Shown piece by piece: positions 38,701-49,767 of a stretch of 64,000 nt of DNA. The stretch comes from Gorsachius magnificus (taxonomy: Eukaryota; Chordata; Aves; Pelecaniformes; Ardeidae), in assembly GCA_034008185.1 (NCBI GenBank), contig CM067109.1, forward strand, positions 55,662,301 to 55,726,300. Reading direction: 5' to 3'. A program made the translations under genes and the position numbers. The notes under the pieces are model-generated. The model ran no database searches, had not been told where the DNA came from, and saw only the letters and a program-made list of their open reading frames with translations. The first letter of the stretch is position 1, and every line of letters starts with the position of its first letter.

Positions 38701-41700
38701 ATCAAACCAATGAAGAGGGGGAAATTATTAAGCAGCACACAGAAACATCCAGGGCAAGAAGATGTAGATAAAACTCTTTCATTTGAGGCCATTCCTCTTC
38801 TTGACTTTCCCAAAGCTGAGACCAGAGACTCTTGTTATATTGCTTAGAGCAATCTTTTGTAAGCAAAGGTACAGTAATTTTCACTTGATTGAAGAAGTCA
38901 TCATTTGTTTGCCCAAAATCTTAAGTCCCAATGTCTTCATTACTGTTGTTGTAAACAGAGTAGTCAACACAACATCCCCACTTCCCATCAAATCCTACAA
39001 GACATCAGTGAACGCTAAGGAAAATGCAGTAGTGAGCCCATTGTTGTATATTTGGGCACACTTACCACCTACTCTGTCACATAGTCTATCACAAGCTTCT
39101 CAAACACAAGACATGATGAGATACCCCAGCTTTACACCACTGAACTACATTGCCATTAAAAGCTAGGATACTTCTCCTGCTTTCATGTGCAAGTGGTAAA
39201 GAATTTCCTAAGAATATTCACTCCATTAAGTTTTGGTACTGCAATCTTCCCTAGCTGTTGGATGTTTTTGTAGTTTATGGTAGCCTATGAAAGGTTTGAG
39301 ACCAAAATCTTTGACATAAACCAGGGCTTGCTAAAGTATATATAGGACATTGGCACATTTACCAAGAACTATACTACAGTATTTGGATCCTGTAACAGAA
39401 TCCTGAAGACTATCCCATTCAGCACATGCTGTCTCAAGTGTCCTGAATGGGCTTAATATTTTGTACAGAAATTAAAAAACAAGCACAGCAACTCACCTCA
39501 AGAACTCAATTGTAATTCCCATGGATTCTTCTCTTTAAAGTGAATTTAATGCACATAAAAAGTACTGGATTGACAGGGAACAAGCACCTTGCAGAGAACA
39601 ATTTTATTTCTATTCAAACAGTTTGTTTTTAGTATTAGAAAATCTCCTGTCACACAGTGTTTTAATTCACAAGAAATTACCAAATGAGGAAATGATGAAT
39701 TCTTTCAAATGTTAGCCAGGATTCTATTTACCAAAAAAAATTTAGGGGGGGTGGGGGGGAAGAGAGAGATTCATGATGCTATTGTCATTTTACTTTCAAT
39801 TTATCAGTGATTGTGTCATGAAATGAAGTAATATAAATGATAATAATGTGTTGTTATGACTCTGTGTGTCATTTGCATTATGTGACATTCCAAATTTTAT
39901 AAAAAAGTTTAGAACAGAAAGTGTTTCTTTGTTCATGTATTGGCAAGTACCTGCTGGCTGAGTTCCCTGTAAAAACACATCTTTTGGCATATCTTCAGTT
40001 AAAATTATTCATTCATTTACTAGAAATGGTGCCCTCAAACCTATATAGTTATGGGTATATAGCCACACGTTAAGATGTACTCATGAACAAGCTGTATAGG
40101 TTCACATGTACCTGAGGGCCCACAGATGAACCAGTACTATACACATTAATATATTCTGCATTGTGTGTGTTCATAAATACAGGGTTTCTGATAGCAGGAA
40201 GGACAGCATACTTCATTTTCATGAGTTAGGAATGACTGCATAACTCACACGTGGCAGAGCAAAGCAAAGCCACTAATGGATTCTGTACAGTCATCCCTAC
40301 TGGATGAAAATAAAATTCCATTACACTGTCCACCATCACATATTATATTTATACCATATCAGAGACTTATGTCTACAGAGTAACTAAACTTTTTGTTACC
40401 CTTTGCTGAAGAAATTAATACCATTGAAGAAATAAAAAGATATATTGCTGGGTTTTATTTCCCACTGGCAGGGTCTAAATATGTATTTCACACAAGTAAA
40501 CACACATACACACACATTAATAATGTGGTGTTTTTCCTAGTCCATTTCTGAGAGCTACTGGAATGAGTTCATCTGTCCCCTGGATATGATGGAATTTTTG
40601 CTCCTTAGATTTATACATCTGGGGTTTTACATCTTTTCATTCTCCGAATGTGATTTTGGACTTGCTGTGGTGTAAGAATAACTCCCTGAAAAACAACACA
40701 TGCAATCAGCTTCCAATGAAACAGAATTAGACCTTGGTCCCTGATTTAGCTGTAGAGGCATAGTTACCACCCTTCTCACTTAAAGGACAGCAAAAGGTAA
40801 CAGCAATAATTAAGCCAAGTCTGAGAGAGATACATCAGCTGGAAAGAGGTCTGCGGCAACAAATGGTCATGAATACAGCAGCAATCAAAACAGGTGAGAA
40901 AAAAATCACCTCTATGCAATGTAGTTGAATAGCAGTATGCAATAAGTTGCATACAGAGATACAGGAAAAAAATAATCACTATAAAGCCCTACACTCTGTG
41001 CTCTTTTGCTGTTGTCCTTTCAAACCGACTGTCCTACTAACCACATCAGCAACAATGCAAAACAGAAGATCCTTTTCCATTTCTAAAACCTACATATCTC
41101 CCTGATCTTATTGTGACAACCCAGATTCTCTTCCTTTAAACACAGTGCTTAATTTCCTTTAGAAGCTAGTAACCATTCCAAGAAGTGCCATGAAGTGACA
41201 TTAGCTTGTCTAAGTAGATTTTGGAGGATGTGAGTAGTATCTCAACCAAGATTTTGTGCCAATTTTTACATTTGAAAAGGAGCCTAATAATAAATAATCA
41301 GGTGGGACAGAAGTCCCATATCAGTTCAAAGAACCCAAATTGCAGTTTTTACCGTGTTACTTTTTTTTTTTCAAACACAAGCAGAAAAATAAAGAAGCCA
41401 GCTCTCTGAAACATGTCTTTCCATGCTGTCTTAATTTTTTTTTTTTTCAAGTTAAAGTATGGTGTTAAATTTGGAGATCTAAGTGCTTATAGTCAAAAAC
41501 TGCAGATGCAGTCTTAAAAGCCACACCACTGGACAGCATTGTATAGTAGGATGCACATCCAGGATTTTGAAATGTAACTAATGTATCATCACTGATTCTC
41601 TCAAATCAAACAATTGCCTTGATGAAACAACGTTTAAATTGCTGCCTGCTTGTACCAAATGGGTGCTCTCCCACTCGCCAAAACACTGCCTGACAACTCT

Positions 41701-44490
41701 TTGAGTTAGTCACCTGATTTCTCTTCTGCTCATGTGTTAAGATGCCCACAACTATACTGATTTCAGTGGGTTAATCAATATTTACATCAACATAAAAGAC
41801 AACAAAATGTGTTTAGGTCTACAGAAAGTTTTTGAACAGTGTGAAGAAAACATTTTTAGCTTGCACAGAGCAATAAGACTGCATATAACCTGGGCACTAA
41901 TTGGCTCACCAGCATGGGAAGACACAGAATATTACTGTGAATTTTTCTTTTTTATTTTTTTGCATGAAAAGGTCAATATATGTAATCCCATATCCTACTC
42001 AGGTAGAAAGCATCCTTTGCATTTTTGCCACCTCTTATATATTTAAAAAAAAACCAAAACAAGGCATGCTGCACAGAAGTATGTATGGAATATTACCTTC
42101 TACACAGCTCTGGTATCATAAAGTGCAAAACAAATATTCTAGGAGCTGATGCCACACTTTATAGCGAGGAATTCTGAAGCAATTTCGAAGTAATGTTGCA
42201 ACTACAGAAGTTCTTGCGGTAGCATTTGCCTCAATCTTGCAGTGATTCAGTGGCATGGACAGGTTGGTTCTCTGCCTTCTTGTCTAACAGGTGCAGAAAG
42301 TAACTTTCAGTATTCCAGAATATTCATGTGAGGGAATGAAGTTTGGCATAAAAAAATTTATCTGTTCTGCTTCTCCTTCTTGACCTTTTTTTTTTTTTTT
42401 TTTTTGTCAAGAAACGATTTGGTTTGCAGAAATAGACTGGTTTAATAAAACAGGTCTTCTTCTTTCTACTAAAAGTTTACCTGCGAGAGCCCCGAACATA
42501 ATAAAATCAGATTATGAAGGCAATCATATTTACTTGTAATAAATCAAATCTTGCAGACATCAGTTAAGTCTCCCTTACTGCACTGGGACAATATCGCGCA
42601 TGCATACATCAATACCTGAGGTGTCAGAAATATATTTCATAAGTTCAGAAGAATTGCATACACACTTGCAGCACCATTATAAGCAGTGAATTTGTAATGT
42701 GAACATTATGATGTATAAAGTGGCTTTGTTCCTACATTTAATAAGCACCACATGTCAAGCCCACAAACATAATGGAATTTGCTGGTGATTTCTTACCATT
42801 AGATGTAGGTTATTGTTTTCAGGAAGAGAACTTTTCCTCACTTTATCAACAGTATCCAATTTTAAGAAGCCATCTTCTTTCTCTCCTCTGAATGCAGCAG
42901 ATTCTTTAGATTAGTGAAATAAAATAAAATCCCCGCCAGTGGGTTACTCAATTAAGTTGAACTGAAGTAAGCACAAGGCAATTCCAGTTGCAGGGAAAAT
43001 GTTTCCTTTGGACTACCTCTGCAGAATATATGTCTTTGTTATTCTAATTCTGGTACTGCTTAGGATGCCAGGTAATTTTGAAAAATCTTTATATAACTAA
43101 AAAAGGTTGGGTTGCACAGAGAGGTTTTTCTTACAGGACTCTTTAGGTCTCACCTAATGTATACTGTGCCAGCCCAGCATAAGAGCTATGATATAACACT
43201 CATGCACACACACAGAGGTATTTTCTGTTGTTTTCTCACCTAGTGAGGTCCATTGACACATCACAGATATTTTCAGTCTAAATAATAGAAAAGCAGAACA
43301 CTATTTTATTTTATTTTTAGATATTGATGAGAAGACTTAGACTCTAAGTCTCTGTTGATGGTGAGCCATGAACGCCCCAGGGCTGGAACACTTGCAAGGC
43401 TCTAGCAGCCTTGTGGTGACAGCACAGGGGTTTTCAGAAGCTCTAGGGCCACAACAGTAAAACTGAGCCAGGAATGTCAGAAAGGGATGGGACTATCAAA
43501 AACATCCTGAGAAATGGCTGATCCAGAAACTTGATTTGGCATTTTCTATCAGTGAAAGATTGTATGGAAGAAGAAGAAAACCTACAGAAGTGATGTGTGT
43601 GATGTTTATGTTTTCTGTACAGATTTGTCTTTCCTGAGGCTCAGGAATTTTTCCTGGCTCAAGTAGGTGTAATTTCTGGCCCTGTGCTGCTGGATATGGC
43701 CTAACCCATGAAATAAAGAAAGGACTGTGTGTCTGCATTGATAAGAATTCTACCTTTACATGTGTTACTGTTCACACATTCATTAGAAGTTTACCTACTG
43801 ACCTTTAGAATAATTATACCAGAGTCCAGATCAGAAATTCAGCTGAAGAAACACTCACAATTTGAATTTCTCTCTGACAAATTGTGTTAAATGTTATTTC
43901 TTTGGATCAGGATAATCTCTGACTGTGCTTGCCTGGTGTCTTGCAGTGAGGGTCATCAAATACAGTAGGTCACCTGCTGCCTTAAAAGGGGAAGCCTTTT
44001 CAAATTTTATCAATAAACAATAGAAAGAGAATATAGGAACTGTGTTATGTTTAGGTGAGGCAATGAAATCCTATACTGCCCAATGATTTTACATTATCTT
44101 GTGTCAAGCAACAATATGTAAACTGGGGATTTCAAAAGTACATTATCAAATTAAGTAACTTGTGCCACACACTTCTCAGAGAATTTGCTGAAACTTTTCA
44201 ACTTACAGATAGATCAAGGTTAAGCAGCTTCCTGAGTATCCCAGGAGTGAACAGCAGAGCAAGGAATTAAATATTCCAGGCTTTTTTGTGGATATTTCTT
44301 AGTTAAAGGCTGTGAAAATCCTGGAAGATACATTTGTCACTATTTTTACTTTCATATCTTGAAATGCTAGATAAAAGTAAAGCATGCTAATTGTCCATAT
44401 GTATTATTCCCAGCAGTATAAATGAGCAGGAGACCTGACTCTTCCCTGTTGTACAGTTCAAACAATGTCATTCCTTTGCATTTCTTATCA
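35701..44490. other. AT-rich noncoding block, no gene seen
   Basis: No transposon or exon is recognised in 8.8 kb. Small features include a 10-bp duplication (AGATCTTGC-type, about 38250-38270), two adjacent G-runs near 39745-39762, a short CA-rich patch near 40495-40518 and T20 framed by an 8-bp inverted repeat (42377-42413). All frames are under 130 codons and look random. Confidence 0.5.
42377..42413. repeat. T20 tract framed by perfect 8-bp inverted repeat
   Basis: TTCTTGAC at 42377-42384 and its exact reverse complement GTCAAGAA at 42406-42413 enclose a C and 20 Ts (42386-42405). This is a direct reading. It may be chance, or a hairpin whose loop expanded by slippage. Confidence 0.85.
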
Positions 44491-44495
44491 CCTTC
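44491..44495. repeat. Target-site duplication, left copy
   Basis: CCTTC directly precedes the LTR's TGTCG end. The same five bases follow the other end at 45052-45056. Confidence 0.85.
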
Positions 44496-45051
44496 TGTCG
44501 TGGCTTAACCCCAGCTGGCAACTAAGCATCACACAGCCACTTGGTCACTCTCCCTCTGCCCCCGGTGAGATCAGGGAGAAAATCAGAAAAAAAAAAATTA
44601 AAACCCACAAGTTGAGATAAAGACAGCTTAATACAACAGCAGAGGAAGAGAAAAAAATAATAACCATAACAATGATAGAAGAATATACAGAACAAGTGTT
44701 GCATGGTGCAGTTGCTCACCACCTACCGACCGATGCCCAGCCTGTCCCTGAGCAGAGATCGCTGCCCCTCAGCCAACTCCCCCCAGTTTATATACTGGGC
44801 ATGACACCACATGGTATGGAATAGCCCCTTGGCCAGTTGGGATCAGCTGTCCTGGCTGTGCCCCTTCCCAGTTTCTTGTTCACCTGGCAGAGCATGGAAA
44901 CCTGAAAATGTTCTTGACCAGTGTCAGCACTACTTAGCAACAACTAAAACACCAGTGAGTTATCAAAATTATTATCATACTAAATCCCAAACACAGCACT
45001 ATAGCAGCTACTAGGAAGAAAATTAACTCTATCCCATTTGAAACCAGGACA
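44496..45051 (-). mobile_element. Solo LTR of an avian endogenous retrovirus
   Basis: The 556-bp element begins TGTCGTGG and ends CCAGGACA, so it has the TG...CA ends of an LTR with nearly inverted termini. It is flanked by the 5-bp duplication CCTTC. No retroviral genes are next to it, so it is a solo LTR left by recombination between two LTRs. On the minus strand the order fits U3, a TATATAAA box (44787-44794), then R and U5, with a weak ATTAAG in the polyadenylation region near 44629-44636. That makes the minus strand the sense direction. A 5-bp duplication is usual for ERVL-like avian elements, but I assign the class only tentatively. The older split LTR at 6927-8030 belongs to the same or a sister family. 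Confidence 0.9.
44787..44794 (-). promoter_or_regulatory. TATA box of the solo LTR
   Basis: TATATAAA on the minus strand, about 260 bp from the inferred U3 start at 45051, a normal position for an LTR promoter. Whether it is used is unknown. Confidence 0.5.
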
Positions 45052-45056
45052 CCTTC
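45052..45056. repeat. Target-site duplication, right copy
   Basis: CCTTC immediately follows the ...CCAGGACA end of the LTR and matches 44491-44495. Confidence 0.85.
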
Positions 45057-46819
45057 CCATGTGCTCACATTACACTAGTGCAGGCAGTGGAGGATCAAAC
45101 CATCTGAGCAGCAACAAATGAAGGCTAGCAACATTGCTTTTTTAAAAAAATATCCACAATATCTCATCTTGCTCTCACCAGAGTCTTTTCCCTTACCCAT
45201 GCATCTCCATACTGGTTCTGCCACCCACAGTCCAGCTGAGACAGTCTGACGCATTAAATCCAGATATTCCTTGTTCCAGTTGAAGCTTGTCTAGTCTGCA
45301 GTTGGAAAATATGCCCATAGTTTATGCAGAGGTAAAGTAACTACAGCTGGTTTAATATGGCTAATTTGTACGGCAGTAGCAACAGTAAGATTGGCTTCCA
45401 GTGCAGGCTGCACTAACTTACCTGGAACCCAGACTGCCACTTCAGGCAGCTAATGCACAGCCAAGGCCTTATTTATGCCATCTTGAGCACAAACAATTAA
45501 ATTAAAGCTAGAACTATATCTACAACTTTTAAAGTAATTCTGTGGAATGCACTGCAGCCTCATCTTTTCAGATGAGCCCCTTGTATGGGCAAATTAATCA
45601 TGGAATTGACTGGAATAGAGGCTGAATAATTCCATGGAAAGAAAGGAAGCAATTGAAGAGTGTGGAACTGATTCCTGAAGAAGAGCACACTCATATTAAG
45701 AATGTTTGATACATCAGACCCAAAATTAATTGCTAGGGCACTTCAGTACTGCCCATTAGAAATATTTTAATGGGGAGAAGATAAACTATAATATTTGAAT
45801 ATCAAGCTGACGGACATCTTGAATATTGAACTGTGGAAACAACTTTCCTTGAACTGTGAGGTGAAAGGTCTTTATCATGTACATATTAAAAAAATCCCTG
45901 TAGACTCTAATCCTACCAGGTGACATGAGCTATTAATATTTACTGAGACAAAAGGAGACTGTGGGCAGTTGGGCCCTAAATTTTTCCTGGTTTCATAATG
46001 GGAATAAAGACAGTAGAGTGTGCTATTTTTGTTCCTTAGAAGTGCTGTTTTACATTCTCTTAATAAGACCATTCATAGTGTTGTAAACTTTATTCAATGT
46101 TGCGACTTATTCTCAAGCAAGTTTAGTAGTGTTTGTGTGTTTCCCAGCAGAGCTCATAAGATCAAATTTAATCAGTAGAGGTTCATATTGCCAATGACTT
46201 CTCATTTTGTTTTTGTTTCCCTTCTCCATATGAAATTGCCTGAGGGTATTTACAGATCTGTTCTCTAACAATATATCTTTTTTTTTTTTTTCCCTGAGTA
46301 ACATTAAAGCAATCCATTATTTAAAAGAAATGGTAAACTTTATTCCTAGAAAGACACTACCTCTACACCCCACTTGCTCTGGTTTAAGCCAGGCCCAGGT
46401 TTCACAGGCATTTGTTTAGGATAACATTTCTCAGTCCGCATTCCCTGTCCACTACCCAGCTGTTTTTTTCCAGCCATCATTCCCCCTCCAGTGCCCCCTC
46501 AGTTGCCCCAACACAACATTTGCATGTCTGGTATAAGGGAGGAACCATGGTTTCAGATGACCCTGAGAAGTGTCTGGTGTTTAGCTGACCGCTTCCTCAC
46601 TTCCCCTTAGATACACCATTCTGGTGGGAAATGTACTGGCACAAGTGAGACAGGAAGGAGAGGGAGAGGCTACCTAAATCATGCTTGTCACTGACAGAAG
46701 TGGCCAGGAAACCTCTCACCAAAAAATAACTTCGCTGCTTGAAACAGACAAATATGAAACCACCATGGTGTTCACAGTCCATTTTTATGGGCTGAGTCTG
46801 GATAAAATGCACATGAAAA
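45057..46819. other. Noncoding block between solo LTR and CR1
   Basis: No gene or repeat is recognised apart from a T-run at about 46278-46291. The stretch 46370-46600 is C-rich with several GCCCC runs but has no clear frame. Confidence 0.5.
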
Positions 46820-46903
46820 CATAGAATCATAGAATCACTTCGGTTGGAAAAGACCTTTAAGATCATCGAGTCCAACCTTTAACCTAAACCTGCCATCCCA
46901 CCA

Positions 46904-48513
46904 CTAAACTATGTCCCTAAGCACCTCATCTATCCTTCTTTTAAATACCTCCAGGGATGAGGACTCCACCACCTCCCTGGGCAGCCCATTCCAGAGACTG
47001 ACAACCCTTTCAGTGAAGAAGTTTTTCCTAATGTCTAGCCTAAACCTGCCCTGGCGCAGCTTCAAGCCATTCCCCCTAGTCCTATCATCTGTTACCAGGG
47101 AGAAGAGGCCGACCCCCACCTCGCTACAGCCTCCTTTCAGGTAGTTGTAGAGGGCGATCAGGTCTCCCCTCAGCCTCCTCTTCTCCAGACTAAACAACCC
47201 CAGTTCCCTCAGCCGCTCTTCGTATGACTTGTGCTCCAGACCCCTCACCAGCTTGGTTGCTCTCCTCTGGACCTGTTCCAGCAAGGCAACATCTTTCTTG
47301 TAGTGAGGGGCCCAAAACTGAACACAGTATTCGAGGTGCGGCCTCACCAGCACCGAGTACACGGGCACGATCACTTCCGTACTCCTGCTGGCCACACTAT
47401 TCCTGATACAAGCCAGGATGCCATTGGCCTTCTTGGCCACCTGGGCACACTGCTGACTCATATTCAGCCAGCTGTCAATCAGTACCCCCAGGTCTTTTTC
47501 CACCAGGCAGCTTTCCAGCCACTCTTCCCCAAGCCTGTAGCGCTGCATGGGGTTGTTGTCACCAAAGTGCAGGACCCGGCACTTGGTCTTGTTGAACCTC
47601 ATACAGTTGGCCTCGGCCCATGGATCCAGCCTGTCCAGGTCCCTCTGCAGAGCCCTCCTCCCCTCCAGCAGATCAACACCCCCACCCAGTTTGGTGTTGT
47701 CTGCAAATTTACTGAGGGCACACTCAATCCCCTCATCCAGGTCATTGATAAAGGTATTAAACAAAACCAGCCCTAGAACTGAGCCCTGGGGGACACCGCT
47801 TGTGACCAGCCGCCAACTGGATTTAGCTCCATTCACCACGACTCTCTGGGCTCGGCCATCCAGCCAGTTTTTAATCCAGCGAAGAGTACATCCATCTAGG
47901 CCATGAACTGCCAGCTTCTCCAGGAGAATGCTATGGGAGACTGTGTCAAAGGCTTTGCTGAAGTCCAGGTAGACAACATCCACAGCCTTTCCCTCATCTA
48001 CCAGGCGGGTCACCTGGTTGTAGAAGGAAATCAGGTTGGTTAGGCAAGACCTGCCTTTCGTGAACCCATGCTGTCTGGGCCTCATCCCCTGATTGTCCTC
48101 CATGTGCTTGGTGAGCACACTCAGGATGAACCTCTCCATAATCTTCCCCAGTACCGAGGTCAGGCTGATGGGTCTGTAGTTCCCCGGATCCTCCTTCCGG
48201 CCCTTCTTGAAGAGAGGCGTCACATTTGCCAACCTCCAGTCATCTGGGACCTCCCCATTTCTCCAGGACTGCTGATAAATGATAGAGAGTGGCTTGGCAA
48301 GCTCCTCTGCCATCTCCTTCAGCACTCTTGGGTGGATCCCATCCGGCCCCATAGACTTGTGGATGTCCAGGTGGCATAGCAGGTCAAAGACTGCTTCCTC
48401 CTGGATTATGGGGGGTTTATTCCACTCTCTGTCCCCATCTTCCAGCTCGGGATGCTGGGTACCCTGGGGATAACTCGTCGGGCCATTAAAGACCGAGGCA
48501 AAGAAGGCGTTGA
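46904..48513 (-). pseudogene. CR1 ORF2, reverse transcriptase and C-terminal part
   Basis: This second half of ORF2 is open for about 536 codons. It runs from a deletion junction at 48513/48514 (first codons [10 protein letters not shown]) to the stop at 46904-46906. In order: linker to the RT domain; [18 protein letters not shown] at about 48300-48358; [32 protein letters not shown]; motif [16 protein letters not shown] (about 47938-47985); GVPQGSVLG; motif C (47696-47707); then the C-terminal domain ending DEVLRDIV. Motif C reads F-A-D-N, so the second catalytic aspartate of the family's F-A-D-D is lost. No nonsense codon occurs. The coding would join that at 48514-49767 but for the frameshift. 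Confidence 0.92.
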
Positions 48514-49767
48514 GTCTTTAGTGGCAATGTTCCCCCTTGCATCCACTAGTGGATGGAGGTTCTCCCTGGCTCTCTTTTTGCTGTTGACATATTTATAAAA
48601 ACTTTTCTTATTATCCCTTACAACAGTGGCCAGGTTAAATTCCAGCTGGGCTTTTGCCTTTCTAATCTCCTCTCTGCATGACCTGACAAGATCCCTGTAC
48701 TCTTCTTGGGTTGCCTGCCCCTTCTTCCAGAGCTGGTAAGCTCTCCTTTTTTCCCTTAGTCGCAGTAGTAGACCTCTGTCCACCCAGGTCGGTCGTCTTC
48801 CCCGCTGATTTGTCTTATGGCACATGGGGACAGCCTGGTCCTGTGCCTTTAAGACTTCTTCCTTGAAAAACACCCAGCCTTCCTGGACCCCTTTTCCCTT
48901 CAGGACTATCTCCCAAGGGACTCTCCCAACCAGCGTTCTGAGCAGGTCAAAGTCTGCCCTCCGGAAATCCATGGTGGCAGTGTTGCTGACCCCCTTCCTT
49001 ACCTCACCAAAGATCGAAAACTCTACCATTTCATGATCACTAAGGCCTAGATGATTTCTGACCACCACCTCTTCGACCAGTCCTTCTCTGTTAGTGAACA
49101 GGAGGTCAAGCAGGGCACCTCCCCTGGTAGGCTCACTTACCAGCTGTGTCAGGAAGTTATCTTCCACACACTGCAGGAACCTTCTGGACTGTTTCCTATC
49201 TGCTGTATTGTATTTCCAGCAGATGTCTGGGAAGGTGAAGTCCCCCACAAGAACAAGAGCTCGTGACTGAGAGACTCCTGCCAGCTGCTTGTAGAATTCT
49301 TCGTCAACGTCCTCATCCTGGTCGGGTGGTCTGTAACAGACTCCCAACAGGATATCTTTTCTGTTGGCCTCCCCTCTCATCCTCACCCATAAGCATTCTG
49401 CCTCACCACAAGTGTCAAGCTCTGTACAATCTAAACACTCCCTAACATACAGAGCCACCCCACCGCCTCTCCTTCCTTGCCTGTCCCTTCTGAAGAGTTT
49501 GTAGCCATCCATCACAGCACTCCAGTCATGGGAGGCATCCCACCACGTTTCTGTGATGGCAACTACATCATAACCATCCTGCCTTACAATGGCTTCCAGC
49601 TCCTCCCGTTTGTTGCCCATGCTGCGTGCATTAGTGTAGATGCACTTGAGCTGGGCTGACGGTTTCACCCCCAGCAATGGGGTGACCTCCCCAGGCTCCT
49701 CTCTAGTGAGCCTGTTTATATCCCCTCCCCCCTTCCAGATTCTGGTTTGAAGCACACAGCAGATCAC
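48514..49767 (-). pseudogene. CR1 ORF2, AP-type endonuclease and linker
   Basis: This first half of ORF2 is open for about 418 codons up to the deletion at 48513/48514. Family motifs visible in order are YTNARSMGNKREEL, the catalytic glutamate in ITETWWD, GGGVALYV, the G-D-x-N-type motif as GDFTFPDICW, and the SDHEMVEF catalytic histidine motif. The linker follows, with RGRRPTWVDRGLLLRLREKR and EEIRKAKAQLEFNLA. At 49234-49236 the codon is Thr (ACC) where AP-type endonucleases of this family have Asn, which should impair cleavage. Compared with the CR1 at 12.5 kb, 19 nt are missing at the junction, shifting the frame to a stop at 48406-48408. The frame begins at GTG with no ATG because the element is 5'-truncated. 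Confidence 0.9.

Noticed and set aside
38783..39166. 127-codon plus-strand open frame
   Set aside because: It begins at TTG, has no recognisable domain and no supporting context.
39743..39765. Two adjacent G-runs as a quadruplex
   Set aside because: Only two separate runs are present. Folding would need splitting of each run, and such runs often reflect polymerase slippage or sequencing error.
47231..47776. 181-codon plus-strand frame, and its neighbours at 47547-47906 and 48068-48379
   Set aside because: They are antisense shadows of the CR1 reverse transcriptase ORF on the minus strand.
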